The notes beneath the pieces are model-generated. The model was given only the letters and a program-made list of their open reading frames with translations, had not been told where the DNA came from and did not search any database. A stretch of DNA of 64,000 nucleotides, from the NCBI RefSeq assembly GCF_014252455.1, contig NZ_CP060245.1, forward strand, positions 489,234-553,233. The letters run 5' to 3'. This stretch comes from Blattabacterium cuenoti. GTDB lineage: Bacteria > Bacteroidota > Bacteroidia > Flavobacteriales > Blattabacteriaceae. This document shows positions 47,027 through 55,839 of the stretch, one piece after another. How positions within the stretch are numbered: position 1 is the stretch's first letter; the number at the start of each line of letters is the position of its first letter. Made by a program: the position numbers and the translations under genes.

Positions 47027-48297
47027 TTATAATTTTTTTTTCTAAGAAAAACCTCTTCTATTTTATTTTTATATACTTTGTTTACTTCAATATATAAAAT
47101 ATCATTAATAATTATTTTTTCTCCATCTTTAGGAAGATACCCGATATAATTAACAATTAAACCTCCTAAAGTTTCATATTCTTCAGATTTTGGAAGATTT
47201 AATTTATATTTTGTATTTAAAAAATCAATTTCTAAACGAGCTGAAAATAAAAATTCATTATCATTTAATTTTTTATCAATAAATTTTATTTCATCATGTT
47301 CATCCTTTATATCTCCAAGAAATTCCTCTAAAATATCTTCTATAGTTATCATTCCAGCCGTTCCACCATATTCATCTAATACAATTGCTATACTTTTTTT
47401 TTTTTTAATTAAAAGATCCATAATTTCTCGCACAGGTGTAGTATCATGAACTAATTCTACAGGAAGAATAATATATTCAATATTTTTAGGTTTTTTTAAA
47501 ATATCTAAATAATGAATATATCCTATAATATTATCTATATTATTTTTATAAATCACTATTTTTGATAATCCTTTTTCCGTAAATTTATAACGTATTTTAT
47601 CAATAGTAGATATATTTAATATATTTAAAGAAATAATTTCTTTTCTATGAACCATACAATCTTTTGCTTTTTTTTCAGAAAAAACCAAAGCTTGATGAAA
47701 TATTTCTACTTCTGATTCTACTATTCCTTGAATATTGTTTTTTATATTTTCTGATATAAAATAAATTAAATCTTCTTTATCAAAAATTTTTTTTTTATCA
47801 TCTTTTTTTTCACCAAAAAAATTTAAAAAAGTATTAGTAATCCATATAATAAAATTAGTAATAGGATAAAATATTTTATATATAAAATATACAGGAATAA
47901 TAAATAAACTTAATAATTCATTAGAATATATCCTAAAAATTAGTTTAGGGATATATTCTCCAAATATAAGAATAATAATTGCAGAAATTATACTTTCTAA
48001 AAGTAAAATATAAAAAAAATTATCATGATTTAAAAAACTTTTTGGTAAAATATATATAAATAATTTTTCCATATATATTCCATATATAACTAACGATATA
48101 GTATTTCCTATTAACATAGTAGTTATAAATGTTTTATACTTTTGAATACTTATAGAAAGTAATTTAGAACGAAAAGATCCTTTCTTTTTTTCTAATTCTA
48201 TTTTGAATAAATTAGAAGAAATAAGAGCCATTTCCATTCCGGAAAAAAAAGCAGATATAAGTATAGTAATAAACACTATACTAATATGAAACCCCAT
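47023..48297 (-). CDS. hemolysin-family (CNNM/CorC) membrane protein
   Basis: The 424-residue protein has an N-terminal DUF21 membrane domain (FITILISAFFSGMEMALISS and two more helices), a CBS pair (VHRKEIISLNI and YGGTAGMITIEDILEEFLGDI), and a C-terminal CorC_HlyC domain (YETLGGLIVNYIGYLPKDG). Such proteins are thought to move magnesium or cobalt, although they are named after hemolysins. Since mgtE in this window is broken, this could be the remaining magnesium-linked transporter; that is inference. It lies 11 bases after lptC. Confidence 0.9.
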   Translation of the reverse strand: MGFHISIVFITILISAFFSGMEMALISSNLFKIELEKKKGSFRSKLLSISIQKYKTFITTMLIGNTISLVIYGIYMEKLFIYILPKSFLNHDNFFYILLLESIISAIIILIFGEYIPKLIFRIYSNELLSLFIIPVYFIYKIFYPITNFIIWITNTFLNFFGEKKDDKKKIFDKEDLIYFISENIKNNIQGIVESEVEIFHQALVFSEKKAKDCMVHRKEIISLNILNISTIDKIRYKFTEKGLSKIVIYKNNIDNIIGYIHYLDILKKPKNIEYIILPVELVHDTTPVREIMDLLIKKKKSIAIVLDEYGGTAGMITIEDILEEFLGDIKDEHDEIKFIDKKLNDNEFLFSARLEIDFLNTKYKLNLPKSEEYETLGGLIVNYIGYLPKDGEKIIINDILYIEVNKVYKNKIEEVFLRKKNYK

Positions 48298-48308
48298 AAA
48301 ATATTTTT

Positions 48309-48842
48309 TTATATAGGAATAATCCCACTAATATTTTTTAATCTAATTTTTTTTAAATTATCAGATGCTTCTATTCCATTTTTAGCATATAATATTGTCC
48401 CATTAGAACAATATATTATTGTATATTTTTTATTAAAAATTGTTTTATTTTTTTTATTCCAAAATATTTCTTCACTTTTTAAAAAATCTCCATTTTTATT
48501 TTTAATTAAAATATTTCCTTTAAAATGATAAAATATTTTTTTAGTATATTTCATCCAATTTGCACTAAGGTAAGTATATTTATTAGGATATTTTTCGTAA
48601 AAAAATAATTTTATTCCATTTGGAAACAAAGTATGCATAGAATATTCTTCCATAATTGGAGAATTTATTAATAATCGAATCAATCCATTTTCTTTATATA
48701 AAAAGCTAGAATGAATAAAAACTCTTATAGGATAACTTTTATTTTGATTTTTTTTATTTAAATAAATTTCTTTTCTTGTATTACAAGAAATAAGTAAAAA
48801 TATTCCTATATATAAACTTATTAATTGTTTTATTATATTAAT
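48309..48842 (-). CDS. lptC: LptC-like lipoprotein with no canonical start codon
   Basis: LptC is the periplasmic bridge of the lipopolysaccharide export system. The body shows NSPIMEEYSMHTLFPNGIKLFFYEK, written here as two halves (NSPIMEEYSMH and FPNGIKLFFYEK), typical of Bacteroidetes LptC, which lies next to the hemolysin-family gene. A TTG at 48683 would give only 124 residues. The same frame stays open upstream for 53 codons and encodes a lipoprotein signal, QLISLYIGIFLLISC, with the lipobox Cys at position 20. No ATG, GTG or TTG exists in that stretch before the tRNA gene. The best start is ATT at 48842, giving 177 residues. Either a non-AUG start is used or the start codon was lost. 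Confidence 0.72.
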   Translation of the reverse strand: MNIIKQLISLYIGIFLLISCNTRKEIYLNKKNQNKSYPIRVFIHSSFLYKENGLIRLLINSPIMEEYSMHTLFPNGIKLFFYEKYPNKYTYLSANWMKYTKKIFYHFKGNILIKNKNGDFLKSEEIFWNKKNKTIFNKKYTIIYCSNGTILYAKNGIEASDNLKKIRLKNISGIIPI

Positions 48843-48867
48843 ATTGTATTTTTGTTTATTAGAAGTT

Positions 48868-48940
48868 GGTATCTTAGCTCAGTAGGTAGAGCAAAGGACT
48901 GAAAATCCTTGTGTCCCCGGTTCGATTCCGGGAGATACCA
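48868..48940 (+). tRNA. tRNA-Phe (anticodon GAA)
   Basis: A 73-base cloverleaf: acceptor GGTATCT with AGATACC, D stem GCTC/GAGC, anticodon stem AAGGA/TCCTT around loop CTGAAAA, T stem CCCGG/CCGGG with loop TTCGATT, discriminator A, CCA not encoded. It is the only plus-strand gene in a long minus-strand block. Confidence 0.97.
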
Positions 48941-48957
48941 CTTCTTTTGTTTTATTT

Positions 48958-49476
48958 TTATTCAATTCCTAATTCTTTTTTTACTTCTTCTGTGATATCT
49001 AATCCTTTATTAACTAATACTCCTTTTCCAGGACTGCAATCATCTACCCGTATTATTGTTTTATCTTTATTTATAACTTTATAAATAGCATCTTCTATTT
49101 TTTTATATATAGGGTTTAATAATTTATTTTGATTTTTTGCTAAATCATCTGAAGCTATTTTTTGATAAGCATTCGCTCTAGCTTGTAATATTTCTAATTC
49201 TTTTTTTAAAATTGGATTTTTATTTTTTTTAAATCTTTCTACTTTTTTATGGAATTCTTTAGCTATTTTTGCTAAAATATTTTCATGATTTTTACTTAAT
49301 CTTTCTAATTTTTTTTGAACTTCTGAAAATTCAGGCATTTTTTCTATAAGAATTAAACTATTTAAACAAACAATTTTTTGATTACATAAAATTCTTTTAT
49401 TACATTCTGTAGAATATAAAAAATTACAAAAAAATAAAAAAAAGAATAAATAATAGACTATCTGATTTTTTTTCAT
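48958..49476 (-). CDS. OmpH/Skp-family periplasmic chaperone
   Basis: The 172-residue protein has a signal peptide (MKKNQIVYYLFFFLFFCNFL, cut near residue 22). A long charged coiled-coil region follows, residues 50-130 (FSEVQKKLERLSKNHENILA and following), the Skp tentacle fold. The C-terminal end DITEEVKKELGIE is typical of Bacteroidetes OmpH. It holds unfolded outer-membrane proteins for BamA, whose gene is directly upstream (23 bases). Confidence 0.88.
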   Translation of the reverse strand: MKKNQIVYYLFFFLFFCNFLYSTECNKRILCNQKIVCLNSLILIEKMPEFSEVQKKLERLSKNHENILAKIAKEFHKKVERFKKNKNPILKKELEILQARANAYQKIASDDLAKNQNKLLNPIYKKIEDAIYKVINKDKTIIRVDDCSPGKGVLVNKGLDITEEVKKELGIE

Positions 49477-49499
49477 ATAATTTTTATTTTATAAATTTG

Positions 49500-52028
49500 T
49501 TAATCTTTTCCTATAATAAAATGCATTTTCCATTTTGATTGATTATTTTTCTTCCTATTTATTATAGGATAAGCCATATCTATCCCAAAAACTCCTATTG
49601 GTAAATAAAAAAAACGGAACCCTAATCCTAAAGATTTATTCATATTTAATGGATTAAAATTTTTATAAAAATCATTAATAATCCCACCTTCTATAAATCC
49701 AATAGTCCATAATTTAGATTGATTCAACAATGTTTTTATTAAATAACGAATCTCAACAATAGATTTATTATAAATAATCCCTCCATTATTAGGATTAATA
49801 TAATCTGGATGATTTTTATTAAAAGAATATCCTCTTAAGGATATATAATCTATATTTTCTAATTTAGAATTAAATAAATTTTTTAAACCACCCATATAAA
49901 ATTTTTGATAAGGAAATAATTGTGTTTTTTTATTATATTTTCCTAAAATTCCAAATTCTCCTCCAGCTTTAATTACCATTTTATTCATAATTTTTTTATA
50001 CCAAAAAGAAGTAATTTTAAATTTAAAAAATTCCATCCAATTAAATGAATCTTCGTAAGATTTAATTTTATCTTTTTTTAAAAAAAAAGAATAAGGTAAA
50101 GTAAAAATGCTATTTACTTGTATTTGAGATCCTTGGAAAGGAAAAATAAAATCTGGTTTTAAAGTAAATCTTTGTAAAGAAATTAAATAATTTAAATTAT
50201 TAATTTGTATTTTTTTATTTAAATTAGAAAATAAATTTTTATTATAAAAAAATTTGTCATAATTAATAGAAAATATAATTTTTAATTTAGGATCTAAATA
50301 ATTTAAAGACTTATTAAAATCAATAGACGTTCCTATTTTTTTTAAAAAACCTTCATGTATAATTATTTTATCATTAGTAGGTAATAAAGAAAAATCTTCT
50401 ATATTTTTTATTTTTTTTTTAAAAAAATTTATATTAAAACTTAATAAAGTTGGAGTATTTTTTTCTATCCATGGATTTGTAAAAGATATATTATATAATA
50501 AAAAATCTTTTCCAAATTTACTAGATAATAACAGTTTTTGTCCTTCTCCTTGAGGAATAGGAGTCCATGAATAAATGTTGAATAAATTTCTAAAAGAAAA
50601 ATTACCACAATTTAATTGAAAAGTACCAATTAATTTTTTATTTTCATATCCTCCATGTAATTGAATTTGATTAGAATTTTTTTCAACTATATGCCATTCA
50701 ATATTTACATTTTCTTTTTCCTTGTCTTCTTTAATAAAAGGATATATTTTTTTATTATCAAATAAATTTAACTTAGATAAGTTCAATAAACTAGACCTCA
50801 TTTTACTAGAAGAAAAAGTATCTCCAGGAATTAAATTTAATTCTCTTCTAATAATATGATCTTTAGTAATAGTATTTCCTATAATATTTATTTTATTTAT
50901 AATAACTGGTTTATTTTCTTCTATTTTTATATCTATAAAAATTTTATTATTTTCTATTTTTTTTTCTATCAAATTTATTTTTACAAATAAATATCCTAAA
51001 TCTAAATAATATGAAAGGATACTATTAGAAATCTGATCGAAAACATTTTTATTAATTTGTTGTTTATTATAAATTTCTCCTGCTTGATAAGAAATTATTT
51101 TTTTTAAAAGATTTGTATGAATAATATTATTTCCAATAAAATTAATATTTCCTAAATAATATTTTTTTCCTTCAATAATTTTTATTTTTATTATATAATT
51201 TTTATTATAATTTTTTTTAATAGAATCTAAAAAAATTTTAACATCTATAAAACCTTTTGAATGATATTGAGATTTAATATTTTTTAAATCTTCTTCTATA
51301 TTTTCATATATAAAAGATGTATATTTTTTTAAAATAGAAATAGGAAATTTTGTTTTAGTTTTTATTAAAAAATTTATTAATTGTTTTTGAGTAAAAATTT
51401 TATTTCCAGAAAATATTATTTTTTCTATTTTTATTTTTTCACCTTTATTAACATCAATATCTAAAATATTTTTTTTATTATAATTGATAATTTTACTATC
51501 TATTAAAATATTAGGATATCCTTTTTTTAAGTAAAAATTTTTAATATAATTTTTTATATTATTAATTTCATATTCATAAATATGTTTTTTTAAAAAAAAT
51601 TTTTCCAAAATAGAAAATAAATTTTTATCAATTCCTTTGATATTAACTTTATCAAATTCTATAAAATCATCTAAATCAAAAAATAAATTAATTTCATTTT
51701 TATGATATGATGAATAAATATTTTTTTTATAAATAGATATTTTTTTAAATAAATTACTTTTCCATAATTTTTTAATAGCTTTATCAATTGTATTACCAGG
51801 TAATTGAATTTCATCTCCAGGAAAAATATTGGATAATTTTGAAATAATATTTTGATTATATTTTGTTTTTCCTATAATAAAAATTTTTTTTATAAAAAAA
51901 TTTTTAATATTTTCAGATTCTTTTTGTTTTTTTTCTAAAAAAAAATCTGTTTCAGAAAATGAAAACATATATATTAAAAAAATAAAAGGAAAAAAAATTT
52001 TAATTTTAAAATTATTCAATTTTTCCAA
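49500..52028 (-). CDS. bamA: outer membrane assembly protein BamA
   Basis: BamA inserts beta-barrel proteins into the outer membrane. The 842-residue protein has a signal-like N-terminus (IKIFFPFIFLIYMFSFSE), then five POTRA-like repeats up to about residue 450 (for example IKKIFIIGKTKYNQNIISKL and VIINKINIIGNTITKDHIIR). The C-terminal barrel has the LRGY motif (ISLRGYSFNKNHP) and SLGLGFRFFYLPIGVFGIDM near the end. The listed start is TTG at 52028 within the 3' end of uppS (17-base overlap); a second TTG three codons later is also possible. It is followed by the Skp gene. Confidence 0.94.
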   Translation of the reverse strand: MEKLNNFKIKIFFPFIFLIYMFSFSETDFFLEKKQKESENIKNFFIKKIFIIGKTKYNQNIISKLSNIFPGDEIQLPGNTIDKAIKKLWKSNLFKKISIYKKNIYSSYHKNEINLFFDLDDFIEFDKVNIKGIDKNLFSILEKFFLKKHIYEYEINNIKNYIKNFYLKKGYPNILIDSKIINYNKKNILDIDVNKGEKIKIEKIIFSGNKIFTQKQLINFLIKTKTKFPISILKKYTSFIYENIEEDLKNIKSQYHSKGFIDVKIFLDSIKKNYNKNYIIKIKIIEGKKYYLGNINFIGNNIIHTNLLKKIISYQAGEIYNKQQINKNVFDQISNSILSYYLDLGYLFVKINLIEKKIENNKIFIDIKIEENKPVIINKINIIGNTITKDHIIRRELNLIPGDTFSSSKMRSSLLNLSKLNLFDNKKIYPFIKEDKEKENVNIEWHIVEKNSNQIQLHGGYENKKLIGTFQLNCGNFSFRNLFNIYSWTPIPQGEGQKLLLSSKFGKDFLLYNISFTNPWIEKNTPTLLSFNINFFKKKIKNIEDFSLLPTNDKIIIHEGFLKKIGTSIDFNKSLNYLDPKLKIIFSINYDKFFYNKNLFSNLNKKIQINNLNYLISLQRFTLKPDFIFPFQGSQIQVNSIFTLPYSFFLKKDKIKSYEDSFNWMEFFKFKITSFWYKKIMNKMVIKAGGEFGILGKYNKKTQLFPYQKFYMGGLKNLFNSKLENIDYISLRGYSFNKNHPDYINPNNGGIIYNKSIVEIRYLIKTLLNQSKLWTIGFIEGGIINDFYKNFNPLNMNKSLGLGFRFFYLPIGVFGIDMAYPIINRKKNNQSKWKMHFIIGKD

Positions 52029-52758
52029 AACGACGTTTTCTTTTTTGATAATGAATTATAGCTTTATAAAAATCTATTTTACGAAAATCTGGCCATAAAA
52101 CATCCGTGAAATATAATTCTGCATAAGCTGATTGCCATAATAAAAAATTACTAATACGTTGTTCTCCACTAGTTCTAATAATAAGATCTACATATGGAAT
52201 ATTTTTAGTATACAAATAATTATTAAAAGAAAAAGTATTAATATCTTTTATAGATAAATTACCTTTATTTACTTGTTTCACTATATTTTTTGTAGCTTGT
52301 ATAATTTCTTCTCTAGATCCATAATTTAAAGCTAAAATTAAAGTAATGGATGTATTATTTTTAGTTTTTTTTTGAAAAAAAAATAAATTTTTTTGAATCC
52401 AATTAGAAAATTTTTCTATTTTTCCTATAATAATAATTTTTATATTATTATTATGAATTTCTTCTAAATAATTTTTTAAATTATTTTGAAATAAATACAT
52501 TAAATTATCAATTTCTTTTTTAGGACGATTCCAATTTTCTGAAGAAAAAACATATAAAGTAATATAAGGAATACCTAATATTTTACATCCATTGATAGAA
52601 TCTCTTACAGATTGTATCGCATTTTTATGTCCAAATGTTCTAATTTTCCCCCTTTTTTTAGCCCAACGACCATTTCCATCCATAATAATAGCCACATGAT
52701 GTGGTATTTTATTTAAATTTATTTTTTTTAAAAAATCTTCCATAAAATGAATAAACAA
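52012..52758 (-). CDS. uppS: isoprenyl transferase (undecaprenyl diphosphate synthase)
   Basis: UppS builds the C55 lipid carrier for peptidoglycan and other envelope polymers. The 248-residue protein has HVAIIMDGNGRWAKKRGKIR near residue 20 with the catalytic Asp, LYVFSSENWNRPKKEI, ALNYGSREEI, and the C-terminal DLIIRTSGEQRISNFLLWQS and YFTDVLWPDF. The family signature is complete. Substrate comes from the isoprenoid pathway, to which the mevalonate kinase of this window belongs. It is 15 bases after nadK and overlaps bamA. Confidence 0.96.
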   Translation of the reverse strand: MFIHFMEDFLKKINLNKIPHHVAIIMDGNGRWAKKRGKIRTFGHKNAIQSVRDSINGCKILGIPYITLYVFSSENWNRPKKEIDNLMYLFQNNLKNYLEEIHNNNIKIIIIGKIEKFSNWIQKNLFFFQKKTKNNTSITLILALNYGSREEIIQATKNIVKQVNKGNLSIKDINTFSFNNYLYTKNIPYVDLIIRTSGEQRISNFLLWQSAYAELYFTDVLWPDFRKIDFYKAIIHYQKRKRRFGKIE

Positions 52759-52773
52759 ATATATAAAAATAAA

Positions 52774-53664
52774 TTAATTTCTTTGATCCATTCCCCATAA
52801 TAATTTTTCTCGTAAAGTTTTATAATAAGTAGATTTTTTTTCTTGAATAAAATATATATAAAAAGGAGCTTTTTTAATATACAATTCAGTATCTTTATTT
52901 AAAGAAATTAATCTAGTATCCATAGATAAAGAATAATATTTGACACGACTATGTACTTTTAAATGTACTTTTTGATGATCGGAAATAATTAACGGACGTG
53001 AAAATAAATTATGTGGAGAGATAGGAGTAAGAACAAAATTTTTATTATCAGGAGTAATAATAGGTCCTCCACAGCTCAAAGAATATCCTGTTGAACCAGT
53101 TGGAGTAGAAATTATCAATCCATCGGCCCAATAAGAAGTTAAAAATTCATTATCAATATACGCATCTATAGTAATCATAGAAACCATTTCTTTTCTAAAG
53201 ATAACAATTTCATTTAATGCAAAATTAAAAAATTTATGATGATCCATTATCGAGGTTTCTAAATATAATAAACTTCGAGGAAGTACATGTAGTTTTCGAT
53301 TAAAAATTTCATCTATTTTTTGAATAAATACATCTTTATTTAAAGTCGCTAAAAAACCTAAATTTCCTGTATTAACTCCTACTATAGGTATTCCTGTATC
53401 TCTAATCCAAGGAATAGCAGATAATATAGTTCCATCTCCTCCAAACGTTAACATTAAACTAAAATCTTTAGTTAATTCTTTATAATGAGAAAAAACAGGA
53501 AAATTAAGATTTTTAAATTCTTTAAAAGAAGATAATATATGAAAGAATGATTTTTCTATATAAATATCAATTGAACGATTAGATACAACATAGCCTATGA
53601 ACTTATTTAAGTAAGGTATATTCTTTTGTCCAATTTTTTGTCCATATAAGGCTATTTTCATCAT
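52774..53664 (-). CDS. nadK: NAD kinase
   Basis: NadK makes NADP from NAD. The 296-residue protein has the GGDG motif (LTFGGDGTILSAIPWI, near residue 75), NTGNLGFLA, the NAD-binding ALNEIVIFR, and WADGLIISTPTGSTGYSLSCGGPI. All features are present. A candidate -7 element lies 36 bases upstream of the start on the minus strand. Confidence 0.96.
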   Translation of the reverse strand: MMKIALYGQKIGQKNIPYLNKFIGYVVSNRSIDIYIEKSFFHILSSFKEFKNLNFPVFSHYKELTKDFSLMLTFGGDGTILSAIPWIRDTGIPIVGVNTGNLGFLATLNKDVFIQKIDEIFNRKLHVLPRSLLYLETSIMDHHKFFNFALNEIVIFRKEMVSMITIDAYIDNEFLTSYWADGLIISTPTGSTGYSLSCGGPIITPDNKNFVLTPISPHNLFSRPLIISDHQKVHLKVHSRVKYYSLSMDTRLISLNKDTELYIKKAPFYIYFIQEKKSTYYKTLREKLLWGMDQRN

Positions 53665-53700
53665 AAATTATTATTGATTATCTTTATTAAATAAAAATTA

Positions 53701-53708
53701 CAAATTTA
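53701..53708 (-). promoter_or_regulatory. candidate -7 element for nadK
   Basis: The minus strand reads TAAATTTG, an exact TAnnTTTG match, 36 bases before the nadK start in the region shared with divergent mevalonate kinase. No TTTG is seen at the expected -33 position, so confidence is moderate. Confidence 0.4.
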
Positions 53709-53938
53709 ATAAATATTAATAAATTAGATTGTTTTAAATAAATTCTGATTTTTATTATGAAACAATCTTTTTTTTCATCTAAAATTCTTTTATTTGGAGA
53801 ATATGGAATTATAGAAAATTCTAGTGGACTTTCTATTCCTTATAATTTTTATAAAGGAACTTTAAAATTTTATTCTACTAAAACATCTTATTATTATAAA
53901 AATTCTAATATAGAATTAAAAAAATATTTTAAATTTCT

Positions 53939-53949
53939 AAAAAAAAAAA
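53939..53949 (+). repeat. A11 run breaking mevalonate kinase
   Basis: Eleven A residues at about codons 61-65 of mvk. Twelve would join the first frame with the frame that ends at 54679; about 200 stop-free codons follow. Confidence 0.9.
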
Positions 53950-54095
53950 TTTAATAAAAATAAATTTTAAAAATTTATATAAAGATATTCAAAAAGGAAT
54001 CATATTTTATTCTAATATACCTCAAGGATATGGAATTGGTAGTTCAGGAGCTTTAGTTGCAGCAATTTATGATAAATATGCTAAAAATAAATTAG

Positions 54096-54135
54096 AAAAA
54101 AAACTTTTTAAGTATAAAAAAAACTTTTTAAGTAT
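54096..54135 (+). repeat. 20-base tandem duplication in mevalonate kinase
   Basis: Two exact copies of a 20-base unit (AAAAAAAACTTTTTAAGTAT), followed by a third A8. Twenty is not a multiple of three, yet both flanks read in the same frame, so the duplication must have been accompanied by another indel. Confidence 0.92.
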
Positions 54136-54688
54136 AAAAAAAATTTTTAGTAAAATGGAATCTTTTTTCCATGGAAAAAGTTCTGGATTAGATCCTTTAA
54201 TTTGTTATTTTAATCATCCTTTACTTATTCGTTCTAAAAATAATATTTTTAAAATAAAAATTCCTAAAATGAAAGGAAAAGGAGCTATTTTTTTAATAAA
54301 TTCCGGTTTTCCTAAAAAAACTTCTTCTATGATAAATATTTTTTTAAAAAAATTAAAAAATAAAAAATTTAAAAAAATATTTAAAGAAGAATTTATAAAA
54401 TATAATGAAAAATGTATTGAAACTTTTCTTCATGGAGATTTTAAAATTTTATTAAATTATGTTAAATTACTTTCTTATTGGGTTTTTCATTATTTTCGTC
54501 CTATGATTCCAAAAATTTTTTTAAAAATATGGAAAAAAGGTTTAATGACTAATACTCATTATTTTAAATTATGTGGATCTGGAGGTGGAGGTTTTATTTT
54601 AGGATTTACTCCAAATTATAATATTTCTAAAATAGAATTGAAAAAATATACAATGGAAATTCTTTTTCGTTTTGAATAATTTAAAATT

Positions 54689-55417
54689 ATGATAAAAGAT
54701 AAAAAAAAAGATTATATACGATTAAATCGTTATTTATCTAATGCTGGTATTTCTTCTAGAAGAGAAGCAGATAAATTAATTCAATCCGGAGTAATAGAAG
54801 TAAATGGAAAATCTATTTATCAATTAGGAACAATCGTTCATAAAAATGATATTATTAAATATCATGGGAGAAAAATTAAACATCAAAAAAAAATATATTT
54901 ATTACTTAATAAACCAAAAGGATTTATTACATCTACAAAAGATCCATTAAATAGAAAAACAGTAATGAATTTAATTCCAAAATTTTCTAATTATAGAATA
55001 TATCCTATTGGACGATTAGATCGTTTAACTACAGGAGTTTTACTTTTTACAAATGATGGATTAATTACTGAAAAATTAACTCATCCAAAATATCATGTAA
55101 AAAAAATATATCATGTTTTTTTAAATAAAAATCTTGAATATGAAGACATCAATAAAATTAAAAAAGGAAAAATATACCTTAAAGAAGGAAAAGTAAAAGT
55201 AGATTTCATTTATAAATCAAAAAATAAAATAATAATTGGATTACATTTAGGATGGAATAGAATCATTAAAAGATTATTTAAAAAACTTACTTATCAAGTA
55301 ATTAAAATAGATAGAGTAAATTTTGGAGGATTTACTAAAAAAAATATTCCTATAGGTAATTGGTGTTTTTTAAATGAAAAAGAAGTTTACCATAAATTAA
55401 TAAATCATTTTTTATGA
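54689..55417 (+). CDS. rluB: RluB/RsuA-family pseudouridine synthase
   Basis: This family makes single pseudouridines in rRNA (RluB at helix 80-90 of 23S rRNA). The 242-residue protein has an N-terminal S4 domain (RLNRYLSNAGISSRREADKL), then LLNKPKGFITSTKDP, the catalytic YPIGRLDRLTTGVLLFTNDG, and ITYQVIK-like LTYQVIKIDRVNFGGF. The Asp in GRLDRLT is the nucleophile. It follows mevalonate kinase by 9 bases and overlaps aroQ by 4 bases. Confidence 0.92.
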   Translation: MIKDKKKDYIRLNRYLSNAGISSRREADKLIQSGVIEVNGKSIYQLGTIVHKNDIIKYHGRKIKHQKKIYLLLNKPKGFITSTKDPLNRKTVMNLIPKFSNYRIYPIGRLDRLTTGVLLFTNDGLITEKLTHPKYHVKKIYHVFLNKNLEYEDINKIKKGKIYLKEGKVKVDFIYKSKNKIIIGLHLGWNRIIKRLFKKLTYQVIKIDRVNFGGFTKKNIPIGNWCFLNEKEVYHKLINHFL

Positions 55418-55839
55418 AAAAAATAAGTATTATTAATGGACCAAATTTAAATCTTTTAGGAAAAAGAGAACCAAATTTATATGGTACTGAAAATTTTATA
55501 GATTATTTAAATAAAATAAAAAAAAAAAAAATATTTTCTAATATAGAAATATCTTATTATCAAAGTAATTATGAGGGAAAGATTATAGATTTTTTACATA
55601 AAATAGGTTTTAATTATGATGGAATTATTTTAAACGCGGGAGCATATACTCATACTTCTTTAGGAATAGCAGACGCTATTAAAGCTATTACATCTCCAGT
55701 TATAGAAGTTCATATTTCTAATATTTATGCTAGAGAACATTTTAGAAAACAATCTTTTTTATCTTCTGTTTGTCAAGGATCTATTTTAGGTTTTGGATTA
55801 AAGTCCTATGAATTAGGAATTTTAAGTTTTTCTTTATAA
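55414..55839 (+). CDS. aroQ: type II 3-dehydroquinate dehydratase
   Basis: AroQ converts 3-dehydroquinate to 3-dehydroshikimate in the shikimate pathway to aromatic amino acids and folate. The 141-residue protein has INGPNLNLLGKREPNLYG (catalytic loop with Arg and Tyr), NAGAYTHTSLGIADAI, VEVHISNIYAREHFR-type (VIEVHISNIYAREHFR), and GFGLKSYELGI. A run of 14 A residues at 55518-55531 lies inside the gene and is in frame. The 3' end overlaps convergent engB by 6 bases. Confidence 0.95.
   Translation: MKKISIINGPNLNLLGKREPNLYGTENFIDYLNKIKKKKIFSNIEISYYQSNYEGKIIDFLHKIGFNYDGIILNAGAYTHTSLGIADAIKAITSPVIEVHISNIYAREHFRKQSFLSSVCQGSILGFGLKSYELGILSFSL

Larger units (their letters stand above)
53757..54679 (+). 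pseudogene. mvk: mevalonate kinase (GHMP family), frame disrupted at a poly-A run
   Basis: The N-terminus (SKILLFGEYGIIENSSGLSI) is typical of Bacteroidetes mevalonate kinase. After 65 codons the frame stops just past a run of 11 A residues (53939-53949). One extra A opens the frame through the ATP loop PQGYGIGSSGALVAA, then MESFFHGKSSGLDPLICY and the C-terminal GSGGGGFILGF, 307 residues in all, the usual size. The enzyme phosphorylates mevalonate for isoprenoids, supplying UppS. A 20-base tandem duplication at 54096-54135 lies between the ATP loop and MESFFHG. The neighbours rluB and aroQ are the usual ones. Confidence 0.9.

Noticed and set aside
48286-48528. 80-codon plus-strand frame opposite lptC
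   Set aside because: It is opposite the LptC coding frame, which has family motifs; the hydrophobic look comes from the reverse complement of Lys- and Asn-rich sequence.
54096-54135. 20-base repeat as a mobile element scar
   Set aside because: No inverted ends, target duplication logic or transposase remnant; replication slippage explains it.
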